From assembly GCF_001669775.1 (NCBI RefSeq), contig NZ_LXWK01000016.1, positions 434,001 through 498,000 on the forward strand: 64,000 nt of DNA, read 5' to 3'. This document shows positions 7,580-16,360 of this stretch, one piece after another; position 1 is the stretch's first letter; every line of letters starts with the position of its first letter. Under the pieces are notes generated by a model. It worked only from the letters and a program-made list of their open reading frames with translations. It made no database searches and was not told the DNA's origin. The position numbers and the translations under genes were made by a program. The DNA comes from Rheinheimera sp. SA_1 (GTDB lineage Bacteria; Pseudomonadota; Gammaproteobacteria; Enterobacterales; Alteromonadaceae).

Positions 7580-10168
7580 CTACTGCAATGCCCGACGCAA
7601 CAACGTCGGCGCATCCAGGATCAACAACTTTCGTAGCAGCAGAAAACCGAGCCCGGTAATCAACAACATGCCAAGGCCAGGTCCAATCCACCATAAATTC
7701 CAGTGTAACGAAAACGGCAATTCAAACAGCCGCACTTGCAACACAGCAAGCAATATTTCAGCAAGCACAGTGGCAAACACCCCGGCCATCAGGCCAAGTG
7801 CTGCAAACTCCGCCAGAACGGCGCGCCTTAAAAATACCGTTTTGGCGCCTAAAGTACGTAAGATTGCCAGTTCCTGCTGTCGTTGCTCTAAGGTTGCCTG
7901 CACTTGCGCCACCAGTACCAATACCGCTGCGGCAAACACCAGCGCCAGAATAACGGTGAGCGCCAGCGACACCTGCGCAATAATATCGTTGATTTGCTTT
8001 AAGATATTATCTACTGACAACACTGAAATGGTTGGAAACTGTCGCGCTAGCTGATTCAGCAAAGGCTGCTGTGCCGGCGGTAAGTAGAAGGCTGTTAAGT
8101 AAGTAGCAGGGAAAGTTGCCATCAGATCCGGAGACAAAATCATAAAGAAATTTGGCTGCAGACTATTCCAATCCACTTTTCGAAAACTACTGACTTTGGC
8201 ACTGAATTGCTGGCCGCCGACCGAAAAACCGATATTATCGCCGATGACTAAATCCAGCCGCTCGGCTAACTCGACTTCGACTGACACTTCAGCTTTGCCA
8301 CCATTCACAAACCACTGACCTTTGACCACTTCGTTATTGGCGGGCATCTGGCTTAGCCAGGTCAGATTCAGCTCGCGACCAATGCCACGTCGCCGCTCTG
8401 TTGCGGCATTTTCGGTAGTCGCACCTGACGCCTTAGTCGCCACTTGATCAGACTGTTGCTCGCCTTTTTTCCGCTCCGCACTGTCGCGGTTTTCACTTTG
8501 TGCATCACTGGGCGTTTCTGCGTCTGGCTCAGTCAACATTTCGTCATTCACACTCAGCACGCGACCAGAAATCATCGGATAATAGTTACCGACGCTCAGC
8601 TGGTTTTGAGCGAGCAAACTGCTTATCTGCGGTTTTTCCGCTTCAGTGATGTTCACCAGAAATTGATTTGCCGCTCCTTGCGGTACTTGTTGTTGCCACT
8701 GGCCAATGAGCTCAGCGCGCAAAAAGTACAACAGCAACGTTAAAAATAGCGCCAGGGTAAAAGTAATCAGCTGAAAACTGTTTGGCCACAAGCGGCGGCG
8801 TAAATTGGCCAAAGCCAGCCTTAATGCACTGCTTTGGCCAGCGCTCATTGGTTTTGCCACTTTTACGATGATGGCTGCCATACCCAGCAATAAGGCGGCA
8901 AACGCCACACAAAGTAAAAACAACCAGGCAGACAACCACAGATCACCACTAAATAACCACATTAACAACCAAACTGCGATGGCACCTGCGGCCAGATGCC
9001 AGATATCAAATTGCCATTCTTGTTGGCGCTGACGCAGTACGTTAAGTGCCGGCACTGCGGCTAAACGCCAAATCGGACGTGCCGAGAACAAACCAGCACA
9101 AATCACGGCGGTCAACAGACCCAGCCATAACGGCCGGCTACTGAATTCGGCCTGATAATCGCCGAGCCATTTCACAATTGCCCACTGCGCACTGCTGCTG
9201 GCAAGTTGCCCCAGAGCCAGGCCAATACTGACGCTCAGCAATGTCACTAAGCTCAGATGACTGACATAAATTTTTCGGGCAGTTGCCGTAGTCACGCCAA
9301 GCGCTTTAATCACGGCAACAGACATGGCATGCCGTTGACTATATTGACTGGCTGCAACGGCAGCCGCGCATGCTGCTAACACAATGCCAAGTAAACCTGC
9401 CAATAGTAAGAATTTCTCAGCCCGATCTAAGGCCGAACCCACCGCTGATTCCCGGTCGAGTTTTTGCCAACGGTCGTGCAAAGTTAATAAAGGTTTCACG
9501 TCAGTTTCAAGTTGTGAAAGGACGGCATCTGAGCCGGAAAATTGATACCGATAACCAATCCGGCTGCCGGGTTGCACCACTTCAGTCGCAGCGACATCAT
9601 CAACATGCATTAGCAGCCTTGGCGCATTACCAAACACACTCAGCGGCGCATCAGGCTCTTCTGCTATCACCCCGGCAACTTTAAGCTGACTAATACCCAC
9701 TTCAATCATATCGCCGGCTTTAATTTGCAGCAGCTGCAATAAACGCGGCTCCAGAAACACTTCGCCTTGCGCAAAAGTCGGCACAAGTGGCGCATCAGCG
9801 GCTTCATTTTGACGTAACGTTAATTTGCCACGCAGCGGATAACTGGCGGAAACTGCTTTCACGCTCACCAGCTGCATTTCAGTACCGGCAAACACCATGG
9901 TGCTAAATTGCATTTGTTTGGCTGATTTTACCTGCAGCGTGGCCGCTTTTTCGAAAATTGCTTCATTAAACGGCAGGCTGGAGCGCAATATTTTGTCAGC
10001 AGCAATAAAGTTGGCGCTACGCTGCGCCAAAGCAGAACGGACACTTTCAGTGATCCCGCTTAAACTGACCACAGTGAACACCGCCAGGCATAAGGCAAAA
10101 GCGATCACCCATAACTCGCCGCGTCTTAATTCACGCCAGAACAGGCGCCAGGCAACTTCAGGCCACAC
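7580..10168 (-). CDS. ybbP: ABC transporter permease, YbbP/FtsX-like
   Basis: An 862-residue inner-membrane permease of the FtsX/MacB superfamily. One N-terminal helix (WVIAFALCLAVFTVVSLSG) is followed by a large periplasmic region and a FtsX core near 250-370. A pair of middle helices, a second periplasmic region and a second FtsX core at the C-terminus complete it, as in E. coli YbbP. Residues about 545-605 are a charged, low-complexity Asp/Glu/Ser/Lys/Arg insert within the second periplasmic region. GTG start with GGAGG six bases upstream; it overlaps the ybbA stop by 11 bp. Relatives act with YbbA in envelope lipid or peptide processing; substrate unknown. Confidence 0.88.
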   Translation of the reverse strand: MWPEVAWRLFWRELRRGELWVIAFALCLAVFTVVSLSGITESVRSALAQRSANFIAADKILRSSLPFNEAIFEKAATLQVKSAKQMQFSTMVFAGTEMQLVSVKAVSASYPLRGKLTLRQNEAADAPLVPTFAQGEVFLEPRLLQLLQIKAGDMIEVGISQLKVAGVIAEEPDAPLSVFGNAPRLLMHVDDVAATEVVQPGSRIGYRYQFSGSDAVLSQLETDVKPLLTLHDRWQKLDRESAVGSALDRAEKFLLLAGLLGIVLAACAAAVAASQYSQRHAMSVAVIKALGVTTATARKIYVSHLSLVTLLSVSIGLALGQLASSSAQWAIVKWLGDYQAEFSSRPLWLGLLTAVICAGLFSARPIWRLAAVPALNVLRQRQQEWQFDIWHLAAGAIAVWLLMWLFSGDLWLSAWLFLLCVAFAALLLGMAAIIVKVAKPMSAGQSSALRLALANLRRRLWPNSFQLITFTLALFLTLLLYFLRAELIGQWQQQVPQGAANQFLVNITEAEKPQISSLLAQNQLSVGNYYPMISGRVLSVNDEMLTEPDAETPSDAQSENRDSAERKKGEQQSDQVATKASGATTENAATERRRGIGRELNLTWLSQMPANNEVVKGQWFVNGGKAEVSVEVELAERLDLVIGDNIGFSVGGQQFSAKVSSFRKVDWNSLQPNFFMILSPDLMATFPATYLTAFYLPPAQQPLLNQLARQFPTISVLSVDNILKQINDIIAQVSLALTVILALVFAAAVLVLVAQVQATLEQRQQELAILRTLGAKTVFLRRAVLAEFAALGLMAGVFATVLAEILLAVLQVRLFELPFSLHWNLWWIGPGLGMLLITGLGFLLLRKLLILDAPTLLRRALQ

Positions 10169-10865
10169 TGGTCACCTCCGCTACAGCCATCTTTAAGTGT
10201 CCAGCCTGCATGGTGGCTTGTTTGGCACAACGCTTGGCTAAGGCCGGGTTGTGCGTCACCAGCACCAGCGTTGTGCCTTGCTGCGCATTCAGTTCAAACA
10301 ACAAATCTTCTATTTTGGCACCGGTGGTTTCATCCAGATTAGCTGAAGGCTCGTCGGCAAATAAAATGGCTGGTTTGGTGATAAAAGCGCGTGCGATTGC
10401 CACACGTTGTTGCTCTCCACCGGACATCTGGCTTGGATAAAAATCAGCGCGTTCGGTTAATCCGACCAGCGCCAACAATTCCCTGCCACGTTCAGTCGCA
10501 TTTTTGATACCTGCCAACTCGGCAGGTAAAGTAACGTTTTCCAGCGCTGATAAGCTTGGCAGCAACAAAAACGACTGAAATACAAACCCAACCTGACGGG
10601 CACGCAGCTCAGCGCGCGCATCATCATCTAACTTGTGCAACGGTTGACCTGCCAAATAAACTTCCCCACTGGTGGCCGTGTCGAGCCCGGCCAAAATACC
10701 TAACAGCGTTGACTTGCCGGAGCCTGATGCGCCAACGATCGCCACACTGTCCCCGCGGTTGATTGTCAAATCGATATGCTGCAGGATAGTCAGAGTTGAA
10801 TCGGTCAACTGTACTTGTTTGGTCAGCGCTTTGGCCTGGATATAAATTTCTGGTGTAAATGACAT
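10158..10865 (-). CDS. ybbA: ABC transporter ATP-binding protein, YbbA-like
   Basis: A 235-residue LolD/MacB-class ATPase. It shows Walker A (GASGSGKST), Q-loop (FVFQSFLLLPSLSALEN), signature MSGGEQQR, Walker B (ILFADEPSANLD) and a switch His (LVTHNP). It pairs with the overlapping downstream ybbP. The ATG at 10865 overlaps the tesA ATG on the other strand; a longer start at 10883 is possible, but neither has a strong ribosome site. The divergent tesA/ybbA-ybbP arrangement is that of E. coli, which supports the assignment. Confidence 0.92.
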   Translation of the reverse strand: MSFTPEIYIQAKALTKQVQLTDSTLTILQHIDLTINRGDSVAIVGASGSGKSTLLGILAGLDTATSGEVYLAGQPLHKLDDDARAELRARQVGFVFQSFLLLPSLSALENVTLPAELAGIKNATERGRELLALVGLTERADFYPSQMSGGEQQRVAIARAFITKPAILFADEPSANLDETTGAKIEDLLFELNAQQGTTLVLVTHNPALAKRCAKQATMQAGHLKMAVAEVTSVA

Positions 10866-11463
10866 GAGATTTTGCTTCACCATTTTGGTTTTGGTTTTCA
10901 GCCTGTCACTACAGGCGGCAACACAAAAGTTATTAATTCTCGGCGACAGTTTAAGCGCCGGTTACGGAATGCAACAACAGCAAGGCTGGGTGCATCTGTT
11001 GCAACAACAACTTGAGAAAAATCAGTCCTCTTGGACAATTATCAACGCCAGCATCAGCGGGGAAACCACGGCCGGTGGTTTAGCCAGATTACCTGAATTA
11101 CTGACTAAACATCAACCGCAGGCCGTATTGATAGAATTGGGCGGCAACGATGGTTTAAGGGGCTTCCCAGCCGCGCAAATTGAAAAAAATCTGCAACTGC
11201 TGATTACCGAAGTGAAAAATCACCAGGCCAAACCAATCCTGATGCAGATACGTATTCCACCGAACTACGGCCCACGTTACACCCGGCAGTTTGTCGCGTT
11301 ATATCCGGCACTAGCCGAAAAGCATCAAGCCGTCTATTGGCCATTTTTTATGGATGCCATTGCCGTCAAACCGGAATTAATGTTGCCAGACGGTATTCAT
11401 CCAAATGTCACAGCGCAGCCGATTATCCGCGATTTTATCGCGCCGTTGCTGCAGAAATTGTAA
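10864..11463 (+). CDS. tesA: TesA-like SGNH lysophospholipase/thioesterase/arylesterase
   Basis: A 199-residue periplasmic GDSL/SGNH esterase. The signal peptide (FTILVLVFSLSLQA) is followed by block I ILGDSLSAGYGM with the nucleophile Ser, the Gly block (ISGETTAGG), block III IELGGNDGLRG with Asn, and the C-terminal D-G-I-H-P catalytic pair. Length and motifs match TesA, which hydrolyses acyl-CoA, lysophospholipids and aryl esters. It is transcribed away from ybbA with overlapping start codons, so the promoters must lie inside the other gene's 5' region. A hairpin with a short T-run follows the stop. Confidence 0.93.
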   Translation: MRFCFTILVLVFSLSLQAATQKLLILGDSLSAGYGMQQQQGWVHLLQQQLEKNQSSWTIINASISGETTAGGLARLPELLTKHQPQAVLIELGGNDGLRGFPAAQIEKNLQLLITEVKNHQAKPILMQIRIPPNYGPRYTRQFVALYPALAEKHQAVYWPFFMDAIAVKPELMLPDGIHPNVTAQPIIRDFIAPLLQKL

Positions 11464-11474
11464 GCTGAGGTGTC

Positions 11475-11509
11475 AGGGCAGAACCAAGCAGCCTGCTCTG
11501 AATATTTTT
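11475..11509 (+). terminator. Probable tesA terminator
   Basis: Stem AGGGCAG pairs with CTGCTCT (one G-T pair) around an 11-base loop, followed by GAATATTTTT. The T-run is imperfect, so strength is uncertain. 11510-11682 contains no recognisable gene. Confidence 0.5.
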
Positions 11510-11682
11510 AATACGTGAGTGGTGAAATTGAACAATTGGCAGGAAGTAACGGGTTTAAAGCTAAGCTTCGCATGCATCAAAAGAAAAATGAGCGCCTGAA
11601 TGGTTAGTAAGCTTATGAATTTGCAGGAGAAAGATAGGCATAGCTGGTTTTGATGGAGGTGGAATTTGTTGCAGCTGGAATT

Positions 11683-11758
<76 letters not shown>

Positions 11759-11816
11759 ATCGTGACTGCTGCCAACTGGATTGAGGCAACATGATGGTAC
11801 ATCTGAATTTCCTAAG

Positions 11817-11892
11817 TGGCGTCCCTTAGGGGATTCGAACCCCTGTTACCGCCGTGAAAGGGCGGTGTCCTAGGCCTCTAGACGAAAGGGAC
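11817..11892 (-). tRNA. tRNA-Glu(TTC), copy 4 in transcription order
   Basis: A 76-nt cloverleaf starting GTCCCTTTCGTCTAGAGG with anticodon loop CTTTCAC (TTC), T-loop TTCGAATC and encoded CCA. It is identical to the three other Glu copies. Confidence 0.97.
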
Positions 11893-11914
11893 ATCCCAGG
11901 ATTTGATAGCAGCG

Positions 11915-11990
11915 TGGCGTCCCTTAGGGGATTCGAACCCCTGTTACCGCCGTGAAAGGGCGGTGTCCTAGGCCTCTAGACGAAAGGGAC
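11915..11990 (-). tRNA. tRNA-Glu(TTC), copy 3
   Basis: Sequence identical to the other tRNA-Glu copies, with anticodon TTC and encoded CCA; 22 bases separate it from the next copy downstream in transcription. Confidence 0.97.
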
Positions 11991-12016
11991 ACAGTGCTGT
12001 TATCGGGTGAATGTAT

Positions 12017-12092
12017 TGGCGTCCCTTAGGGGATTCGAACCCCTGTTACCGCCGTGAAAGGGCGGTGTCCTAGGCCTCTAGACGAAAGGGAC
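12017..12092 (-). tRNA. tRNA-Glu(TTC), copy 2
   Basis: Sequence identical to the other tRNA-Glu copies, with anticodon TTC and encoded CCA; the 26-base spacer after it is unrelated to the other spacers. Confidence 0.97.
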
Positions 12093-12122
12093 CCGCGGAT
12101 ACATTCTTGTCTTGTGTTTACT

Positions 12123-12198
12123 TGGCGTCCCTTAGGGGATTCGAACCCCTGTTACCGCCGTGAAAGGGCGGTGTCCTAGGCCTCTAGACGAAAGGGAC
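12123..12198 (-). tRNA. tRNA-Glu(TTC), copy 1
   Basis: Sequence identical to the other tRNA-Glu copies, with anticodon TTC and encoded CCA. It lies 13 bases after the promoter-proximal tRNA-Ala. Confidence 0.97.
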
Positions 12199-12211
12199 AC
12201 ATTGTAAACTT

Positions 12212-12287
<76 letters not shown>

Positions 12288-12345
12288 ACACCGTATGGAC
12301 GTTACAACTCCATTGCTGAAGCGGCTTCGTCACAAGACGAGGCGC

Positions 12346-12374
12346 ATTCTATGGGGCACGCTAATATGTGTCAA
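12346..12374 (-). promoter_or_regulatory. Sigma70 promoter of the tRNA operon
   Basis: On the minus strand, TTGACA (-35, 12369-12374) is separated by 17 bases from TAGAAT (-10, 12346-12351). A GC-rich discriminator (GCGCCTCG) follows, as is usual for growth-rate- and ppGpp-controlled stable-RNA promoters. The position just upstream of the first tRNA-Ala fits. Confidence 0.85.
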
Positions 12375-12518
12375 TAGTTTTTTCCAACACCTTACTCGTT
12401 AGGATATTTTTTAAACACGATGCTGAAATTCCACGCAAAAACAGCGGTATTGTCTTGTTTTTCAATGGCTGTAATCGGCCTTTCTCCAACAGAAGATTGT
12501 CAGTTTTAGCAGTCGCTG

Positions 12519-12527
12519 TGCTATGAT
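12519..12527 (+). promoter_or_regulatory. Possible extended -10 promoter for the XrtA-associated ATPase gene
   Basis: TGCTATGAT gives an extended -10 (TGn plus TATGAT). A TTGTCA lies 19 bases upstream of the hexamer, longer than ideal. It is about 78 bases before the ATG of the ATPase gene. The rest of 12375-12604 shows nothing else clear. Confidence 0.4.
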
Positions 12528-12604
12528 TTCGTCCGGATTGAAGTCTGCCGGATCGGTTATAACAGCAGACAGAATAGACAACTGCTAATTTAGGATAGTC
12601 ATTG

Positions 12605-13669
12605 ATGTACGAATCGTATTACGGATTTCACGAGCGGCCTTTTCAACTGACCCCTAATCCTCAGTGGTTTTTTGCCAGTAAACTGCACAAACGTGCCCTC
12701 GCCTATTTGCAGTATGGTTTAAGCCAGGGCGAAGGTTTTATTGTGATCACCGGCGATGTCGGCACCGGTAAAACCACCATCGCCAATCAGCTGTTGGCGC
12801 GTTTAGATCAACAAATTGTCGCCCGGCAAATTGTTACTTCCAGACTGGGCCCCGATGATTTATTACGAATGATCGCTTCGGTATTCAGTCTCAGCGTAAA
12901 AGACAATAATAAAACAGCTTACATCGAAGCAATTTCTCACTATCTGACGCTATTGCATAGTCAAAACAAACGCGCATTGCTATTAGTCGACGAAGCGCAA
13001 AACTTACCCTTGGAATCGATTGAAGAACTGCGGATGTTGTCTAATTTTCAAATCGCCGGAAAACCACTACTGCAAAGCTTTCTGCTGGGTCAAAACGAAC
13101 TGAATGCTATTATTCAGTCACCGCATATGGAACAATTCCGGCAGCGTATTATTGCTTCGTCAAATTTATCGTCGTTGTCAGAAGAAGATTGTCAAGCCTA
13201 CATCGAGTATCGGATTAAACAAGCTGGCGTCAGTCGTCCACTATTGGATCAAAGTTGCTTTGGCAGCATTTATCGATTCACTAATGGAATTCCACGTAAA
13301 ATCAATAATTTGCTGGACCGCATTTTGTTGTTTGGATATCTCGAAGATAAAACGCTATTACAGCAGGCGGATGTTGAAGAAGTCATTACCGAAATCAGTG
13401 GTGAAGTGGCTCAGCGCCAACCAACACAATCGTTGCCAGTCCATACAGCACCGGTTTCAGTAACACCAGCACCGCCAACAGTATCGCCGGCGGAGCCTGC
13501 GCTCAACGCAACGCCAGCAAATCCATATCACGCCATGCTGGCAGAGCTTTCCGGTTTATTGGACAGCTCATTGGAGCATAAAATTAAGATGGCGAAAGAA
13601 CTGGATACGTTGTTGAATCAACAACATCAACAAGTTATGCGTAAGCTGGAAGACGACAAAGGCAGCTAA
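12605..13669 (+). CDS. XrtA-associated ExeA-like ATPase (TIGR03015 type)
   Basis: A 354-residue AAA ATPase of the ExeA/GspA-like family placed in PEP-CTERM EPS loci. The N-terminus MYESYYGFHERPFQLTPNP is the family signature. Walker A is GDVGTGKTT and Walker B LLLVDEAQNLPL; a sensor-like region and a Pro-rich linker (about 275-305) follow. The C-terminal helix could be coiled. The ATG at 12605 is preferred over a TTG one codon upstream; AGGA lies 9 bases before it. It has its own terminator overlapping the stop codon. The exact role in EPS assembly or secretion is unknown. Confidence 0.88.
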   Translation: MYESYYGFHERPFQLTPNPQWFFASKLHKRALAYLQYGLSQGEGFIVITGDVGTGKTTIANQLLARLDQQIVARQIVTSRLGPDDLLRMIASVFSLSVKDNNKTAYIEAISHYLTLLHSQNKRALLLVDEAQNLPLESIEELRMLSNFQIAGKPLLQSFLLGQNELNAIIQSPHMEQFRQRIIASSNLSSLSEEDCQAYIEYRIKQAGVSRPLLDQSCFGSIYRFTNGIPRKINNLLDRILLFGYLEDKTLLQQADVEEVITEISGEVAQRQPTQSLPVHTAPVSVTPAPPTVSPAEPALNATPANPYHAMLAELSGLLDSSLEHKIKMAKELDTLLNQQHQQVMRKLEDDKGS

Positions 13670-13683
13670 GCTGCCTTTGTTTT
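13658..13683 (+). terminator. Terminator overlapping the ATPase stop codon
   Basis: A perfect 9-bp stem AAAGGCAGC/GCTGCCTTT has the TAA stop as its loop and is followed by GTTTT. The short T-tract makes it a moderate terminator; its position argues the ATPase gene is monocistronic. Confidence 0.65.
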
Positions 13684-13752
13684 ACCGATGACTTCAATAC
13701 TTTTACCAAACCTCAGCCTGTTCTGGCCTAAAGTGAACGGCAATGTAAGTCG

Positions 13753-15453
13753 TCAGAATTTAAAATCCAGATCAAAATGAATACGATTTTCTTTGTAATC
13801 CTGCGATTCACCGGCAAAATTCACGTCAACACGACGTACTGACAACGCTCCGCTAAGATCCGGATTAATCTTGCGATTAAAAGCTAAGGTATTAGTTGCT
13901 TGTGTTCCTTCGCGACGACCAGCACCGGGTAAACTTTCATCCAACTGATAATCGATCCTGGAGTAAGACGAACTCAGCGACAAGCTATTGCGCTGCGACA
14001 ACTGCCAGTTGCTGCTGGCGTTAATATACCGATCTTCAACTTGTGCATCCCGCTCGAGATAAATATCACGCCGTTGACCAACTTGCAGTTGTAATTTTAA
14101 CCGGCTAAAACCATAACCAAGGGTGTAATTGACATTACGGCGAACTACAATTTGCTCGCTTAACTCTTGGCCTGGTAACAAAATATTGTAGTAAGACTCA
14201 CCTGGTTGTGGCCGATACTGCGCTGTCGGTGGTTGATAACAGTTTGAAAGACCTGGCGCCTGCCCCGGTGGACACAAAAACAAACCGTACTCGGCGTTGT
14301 CACCATTCAAGCTAAGCAATGAATTTACTGAATCAGACACCGTTAGTTGCATAGTCAAATGCTGTAAATTGTAACTACCGCTCACTTCAGCACTGCGTCC
14401 AAAAAACCGCCGATCCAGACTGCCGGTCAACTTGGTGCGACGTGATGGCTGAATGCTGAACTGGGTGCCAATATACTCGCGGCGTCCTTCATTCTCATTA
14501 ACTTTATTAAAGGTAACGTTCCACCAGGAACGATCAGTTATTTTCCATTCCAAACCACCACCGATACTGTGATAGTTCCGATACCCACCAAACAAACTAT
14601 TTACGTTGGTCAGTCGGCTGTTGCTTTCGTAACTCCCCTGGCCAATCATCGAAACCCGCCAGAAAAACGGCACACCAATCACGCCGTAACCACGACGGTT
14701 GTACAAATCTTCGCTTTGTTTACGACCGGTTTTTGAGGCGTCGGCATCAAAACCCCAGAAAAACTTACGGTTGCGGTCTGCCGACTTCAATTCAACGGCA
14801 CCGGTCATGCGTTGCACATTCAGATCCTGGTTAAAAGGATCCTGATCATCAAATATCGGTTCTGATACCTGATCACTACGCGACTCCGACGCATTTAACT
14901 TCACACTGGTGTTCAGCCACTCCACCGTATCATTGCTGTAACTCATGCCGGCGCTGTTATTAATGACCTTCGCCATATTGCCGCTATTTGTTACTTCATC
15001 GATATAGTTAGAAAACTGCCCACCGGTTGAACGATAGGACTGGTTTGAACCGACCTGAAATGCCAGTCTATTGTTCAAAAAACTGGCAGTGTTGTTCAGC
15101 CGATAATTGGTATAAGTACTGTTTTCGCGCTGAGCGTCTTTATAAAATAACGCCATCTGGTCGATACTGAAACTCGATTTCAACCAAGGTGTACTGTACG
15201 ACAGGATGATGCCGGGCGTCACAGACTGGGCTAAACCTTCATCAGTACCGGCGTCGCCAACCTCAACCTGATAAGCATAGGTACTGGTTGATAACGATGG
15301 GGTAATTTTGACATCGGCTACCACCGGAAATGCCAGTGAAATTGCAGAGAGTTTTAGTACAACCGCACCCACGCTGTTTCCGGCTAATTTAGCCTTCCCA
15401 GTGTGCTTTGGTGTGCTTTTTCGCAATGCATTGCTATTCCGCATAGTATCCAT
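13753..15453 (-). CDS. XrtA-system outer-membrane beta-barrel protein (TIGR03016 type)
   Basis: About 566 residues. After a basic N-terminus and hydrophobic segment (VGAVVLKLSAISLAFPVVA, signal peptide), the rest is rich in alternating polar/hydrophobic strands ending in a C-terminal aromatic residue (HFDLDFKF), the mark of an outer-membrane barrel. This matches the PEP-CTERM-associated outer-membrane family, a candidate EPS export pore or organiser. The start is uncertain: ATGs at 15444 and 15453 and a GTG at 15477 are in frame, and all overlap the kinase gene. Last gene of the leftward export operon. Confidence 0.8.
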   Translation of the reverse strand: MDTMRNSNALRKSTPKHTGKAKLAGNSVGAVVLKLSAISLAFPVVADVKITPSLSTSTYAYQVEVGDAGTDEGLAQSVTPGIILSYSTPWLKSSFSIDQMALFYKDAQRENSTYTNYRLNNTASFLNNRLAFQVGSNQSYRSTGGQFSNYIDEVTNSGNMAKVINNSAGMSYSNDTVEWLNTSVKLNASESRSDQVSEPIFDDQDPFNQDLNVQRMTGAVELKSADRNRKFFWGFDADASKTGRKQSEDLYNRRGYGVIGVPFFWRVSMIGQGSYESNSRLTNVNSLFGGYRNYHSIGGGLEWKITDRSWWNVTFNKVNENEGRREYIGTQFSIQPSRRTKLTGSLDRRFFGRSAEVSGSYNLQHLTMQLTVSDSVNSLLSLNGDNAEYGLFLCPPGQAPGLSNCYQPPTAQYRPQPGESYYNILLPGQELSEQIVVRRNVNYTLGYGFSRLKLQLQVGQRRDIYLERDAQVEDRYINASSNWQLSQRNSLSLSSSYSRIDYQLDESLPGAGRREGTQATNTLAFNRKINPDLSGALSVRRVDVNFAGESQDYKENRIHFDLDFKF

Positions 15454-16360
15454 AACCGTAGCCATATCCTTTATCACGACTGTAATAAGCCTTGTTGATT
15501 ACAAAACCAACAGCCAACTCTTTTGGCAACAAACTCAGCGCTTTATCCAGCTCATTCAGTTTGGTTTTATTCTCTTCCAACACCACCACGGCTTGACCAC
15601 ACATGGCAGCCAGCACCGCAGTTTCATTGACGCCCAGCAGAGGAGGTGCGTCAAAAATAACAATCCGATCCGGATAACGCGATGCAAACTCGTTCACCAA
15701 TTCAATCATCTTGTCGCTGGCCAGCAACTCAGTCGACAAGTGATGCGGTTTGCCGGCGGTAATCAACTTCAGCCGTTCGACGTTGGTACTGTAAATAATG
15801 TCTGCAACATCAATGTCAGTTGAACTCAGATAGTCTGTCAGACCTAATGGTGTGCTGATTTCTAGCGTGCGCGACACGTTAGGTCTTAACACGTCGGCAT
15901 CAACCAACAGCACAGTTTTGTCTTGTTCGAGTGCGATACTGAGCGCCAGATTGACCGAGGTGAAGGTTTTGCCTTCGCCCGGCCGACTGCTGCTGACTAA
16001 AATCAGATTCGGATGCTTTAAAGTTGAACTTAACCCACCAAAGGCGTTGTTGATGAGCTTACGCTTAATTACCCGATACTCTTCGTAAATCAGTCGCCGT
16101 TCGGTAGCCATGGATACAAAATTGCGGTTACTGAGGCTTTGCAGGTCAATTTCAATAAAATTGCGCGGCGATGCCTCAACTGCTTCAGCAATCACCGGTG
16201 GAGTTGCGGTAGCTTGCGCTGCAGCCGTAGTGACCTGCACCGCCGGCGCATTGATGGCTTCATCGGCTGCCGACATCGCCTTTTCAATCACCGGCTCTGC
16301 AGCGGGTGATGCAGTAGCTGCGGCACCCAGTTTGTCTAAGGCCTTTTCGATAGTACTCAT
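15434..16360 (-). CDS. XrtA-system tyrosine autokinase (BY-kinase, CpsD/CapB-like)
   Basis: A 308-residue cytoplasmic BY-kinase. An Ala-rich N-terminal tail (1-65) precedes a P-loop kinase domain: Walker A SRPGEGKT (125-132), Walker A' LLVDAD (151-156) and Walker B IVIFDAPPLL. The C-terminus is a Tyr/Gly cluster with alternating GY repeats, the autophosphorylation tail. It would phosphorylate itself and, with the Wzz-like protein encoded just upstream (4-bp overlap), set EPS chain length and export. The tail's codons also carry candidate starts for the next gene. Confidence 0.92.
   Translation of the reverse strand: MSTIEKALDKLGAAATASPAAEPVIEKAMSAADEAINAPAVQVTTAAAQATATPPVIAEAVEASPRNFIEIDLQSLSNRNFVSMATERRLIYEEYRVIKRKLINNAFGGLSSTLKHPNLILVSSSRPGEGKTFTSVNLALSIALEQDKTVLLVDADVLRPNVSRTLEISTPLGLTDYLSSTDIDVADIIYSTNVERLKLITAGKPHHLSTELLASDKMIELVNEFASRYPDRIVIFDAPPLLGVNETAVLAAMCGQAVVVLEENKTKLNELDKALSLLPKELAVGFVINKAYYSRDKGYGYGYGYYAE

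Noticed and set aside
11817-12198. Regular 76-bp repeats with 22-30 bp unique spacers resembling a CRISPR-type array
   Set aside because: Each repeat folds as a tRNA-Glu with encoded CCA and anticodon TTC; no cas genes are present.
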